In this document: positions 6,816 to 7,477 of the stretch, one piece after another
Layout: every line of letters starts with the position of its first letter
Position numbering within the stretch: position 1 is the stretch's first letter
NCBI GenBank assembly: GCA_006227085.1
Contig: SBFY01000079.1
Location: 1 to 7,477, forward strand
DNA from: Gammaproteobacteria bacterium
GTDB taxonomy: Bacteria; Pseudomonadota; Gammaproteobacteria; Pseudomonadales; M0112
Reading direction: 5' to 3'
Length of the DNA: 7,477 nucleotides
The notes under the pieces: model-generated
The model's input: only the letters and a program-made list of their open reading frames with translations
The model's database searches: none
What the model was told of the DNA's origin: nothing
Made by a program: the position numbers and the translations under genes

Positions 6816-6833
6816 ATCGCCACGCCCCTGCCC

Positions 6834-7477
6834 ATGCTGTTCAATTCCTACTTCTTTATATTCATTTTCATGCCCATCACGTTGGTGGGCTACCGCTGGC
6901 TGTGCGTGAAAGGCTGGTATGAGAGTGCGCTGGGCTGGCTGGTGGCCTGCTCGCTGTTCTTCTATGGGTGGTGGAACCCCGCCTACCTGGGCCTGATCCT
7001 GCTGTCGATCGGCTTCAACTATGGCCTGGGCAGCTTGCTGGGCCATCGCCACGCCAAATGGCTGCTGGCCATCGGGGTGATCGCTAACCTGGCCTTGCTG
7101 GGGTATTTCAAGTACGCCAACTTCTTCGTCGACACCATGAACTGGGCGACCGGCAACACGTATCACCTGGAAAAAATCATCCTGCCACTGGCGATCTCTT
7201 TCTTTACCTTCCAGCAAATCAGCTACCTAGTCGACACCTACCGGGGCGAGACCCAGGAATACAACTTCATCCATTACTGCCTGTTCGTGACCTTCTTCCC
7301 GCAGTTGATCGCCGGCCCGATCGTCCACCATGCCGAAATGCTGCCGCAGTTCATGGCCAAGCCGCGTGCCGACCGGCGCGATTTTGCGGTTGGCCTGACC
7401 ATTTTTGCCGTCGGTTTGTTCAAGAAAACCGTGCTCGCCGATGGCATCGCCGTGTATTCCTCACCGGTCTACCATGC
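6834..7477 (+). CDS. Second MBOAT family O-acyltransferase, AlgI-like (partial; N-terminal 214 residues)
   Basis: The frame is open from ATG at 6834 to the right edge, and the catalytic-histidine half lies outside the window. It is a polytopic membrane protein closely related to the minus-strand MBOAT. Identical stretches include WLVACSLFFYGWWNPAYLGL (35-54), ANLALLGYFKY (84-94), IILPLAISFFTFQQI (115-129) and LFVTFFPQLIAGPIVHH (150-166); by eye about two thirds of residues match. The start is uncertain. ATG 6834 aligns with the paralog (MLFNSY against MLFSSY) but has no ribosome site. An in-frame ATG at 6798 has AGGGG 10 nt before it and would add 12 residues (MHNGRQIATPLP). Divergent orientation from the first MBOAT suggests a second acylation unit, probably with its own SGNH partner beyond the window. 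That last point is inference. Confidence 0.92.
   Translation, partial: MLFNSYFFIFIFMPITLVGYRWLCVKGWYESALGWLVACSLFFYGWWNPAYLGLILLSIGFNYGLGSLLGHRHAKWLLAIGVIANLALLGYFKYANFFVDTMNWATGNTYHLEKIILPLAISFFTFQQISYLVDTYRGETQEYNFIHYCLFVTFFPQLIAGPIVHHAEMLPQFMAKPRADRRDFAVGLTIFAVGLFKKTVLADGIAVYSSPVYH

Larger units (their letters stand above)
6557..6833. promoter_or_regulatory. Divergent intergenic region between the two MBOAT genes
   Basis: These 277 bp must hold the promoters of both divergent units. I found no open frame with family features and no convincing sigma-70 or sigma-54 promoter. The best weak candidates are an extended -10-like TGCTACCCT on the minus strand near 6650, with TTCACG only 15 bp upstream, and TTGCAC (6713-6718) on the plus strand, with a poor -10. 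The region carries two inverted repeats, a 13-bp direct repeat and a small TTAAG/CTTAA dyad (6726-6740). This suggests regulator binding or leader structures. Confidence 0.5.

Noticed and set aside
6726..7217. 163-codon open frame on the minus strand near the right edge
   Set aside because: It overlaps the clearly conserved second MBOAT on the plus strand. Its Gln/Glu/His-rich product has no family features, so it is a shadow of that gene.

Overview
The window looks like chromosomal DNA of a Gram-negative proteobacterium, most likely a gammaproteobacterium. It has moderately high GC, a bifunctional hldE for LPS heptose synthesis, an outer-membrane TonB-dependent receptor, and AlgI-type MBOAT acyltransferases. 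The genus cannot be fixed from the sequence. An Oceanospirillales or Pseudomonas-like relative would fit, but that is a guess. No mobile element, tRNA, rRNA or CRISPR array was seen.

Layout. Five genes run leftward (minus strand) from about 6.56 kb to the left edge: an AlgI-like MBOAT O-acyltransferase (6556-5024); two tandem paralogous membrane-anchored SGNH-like proteins, called here SGNH-A (5021-3723) and SGNH-B (3722-2427); hldE (2372-933); and the N-terminal 286 residues of a TonB-dependent receptor (858 to beyond position 1). A second MBOAT gene, closely related to the first, starts at about 6834 on the plus strand and runs off the right edge. The roughly 277 bp between the two MBOAT genes is a divergent control region with two inverted repeats and a 13-bp direct repeat.

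How the genes may work together. The MBOAT and the two SGNH genes are packed with gaps of 2 and 0 bases, so they almost certainly form one operon. By analogy with AlgI plus AlgJ/AlgX, PatA/PatB and DltB/DltD, the MBOAT would pass an acyl group across the inner membrane and the SGNH partners would place it on a periplasmic or exported glycan. The acceptor is unknown. hldE follows after 54 bases, with its own plausible sigma-70 promoter, and makes ADP-heptose for the LPS inner core. The general theme is therefore envelope polysaccharide, although hldE may be only a neighbour.

Most interesting points. (1) One MBOAT with two SGNH paralogs that differ at the catalytic acid (Asp in one, Glu in the other), facing a second MBOAT in divergent orientation. 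(2) An FxYxxF motif at the extreme C-terminus of the MBOAT, like the acyl-relay motif described for DltX. (3) A CxxxM plus HxM pair in the TonB receptor that matches the copper site of OprC in both motif and spacing. (4) A perfect hairpin that buries the receptor's Shine-Dalgarno sequence immediately before its start codon.
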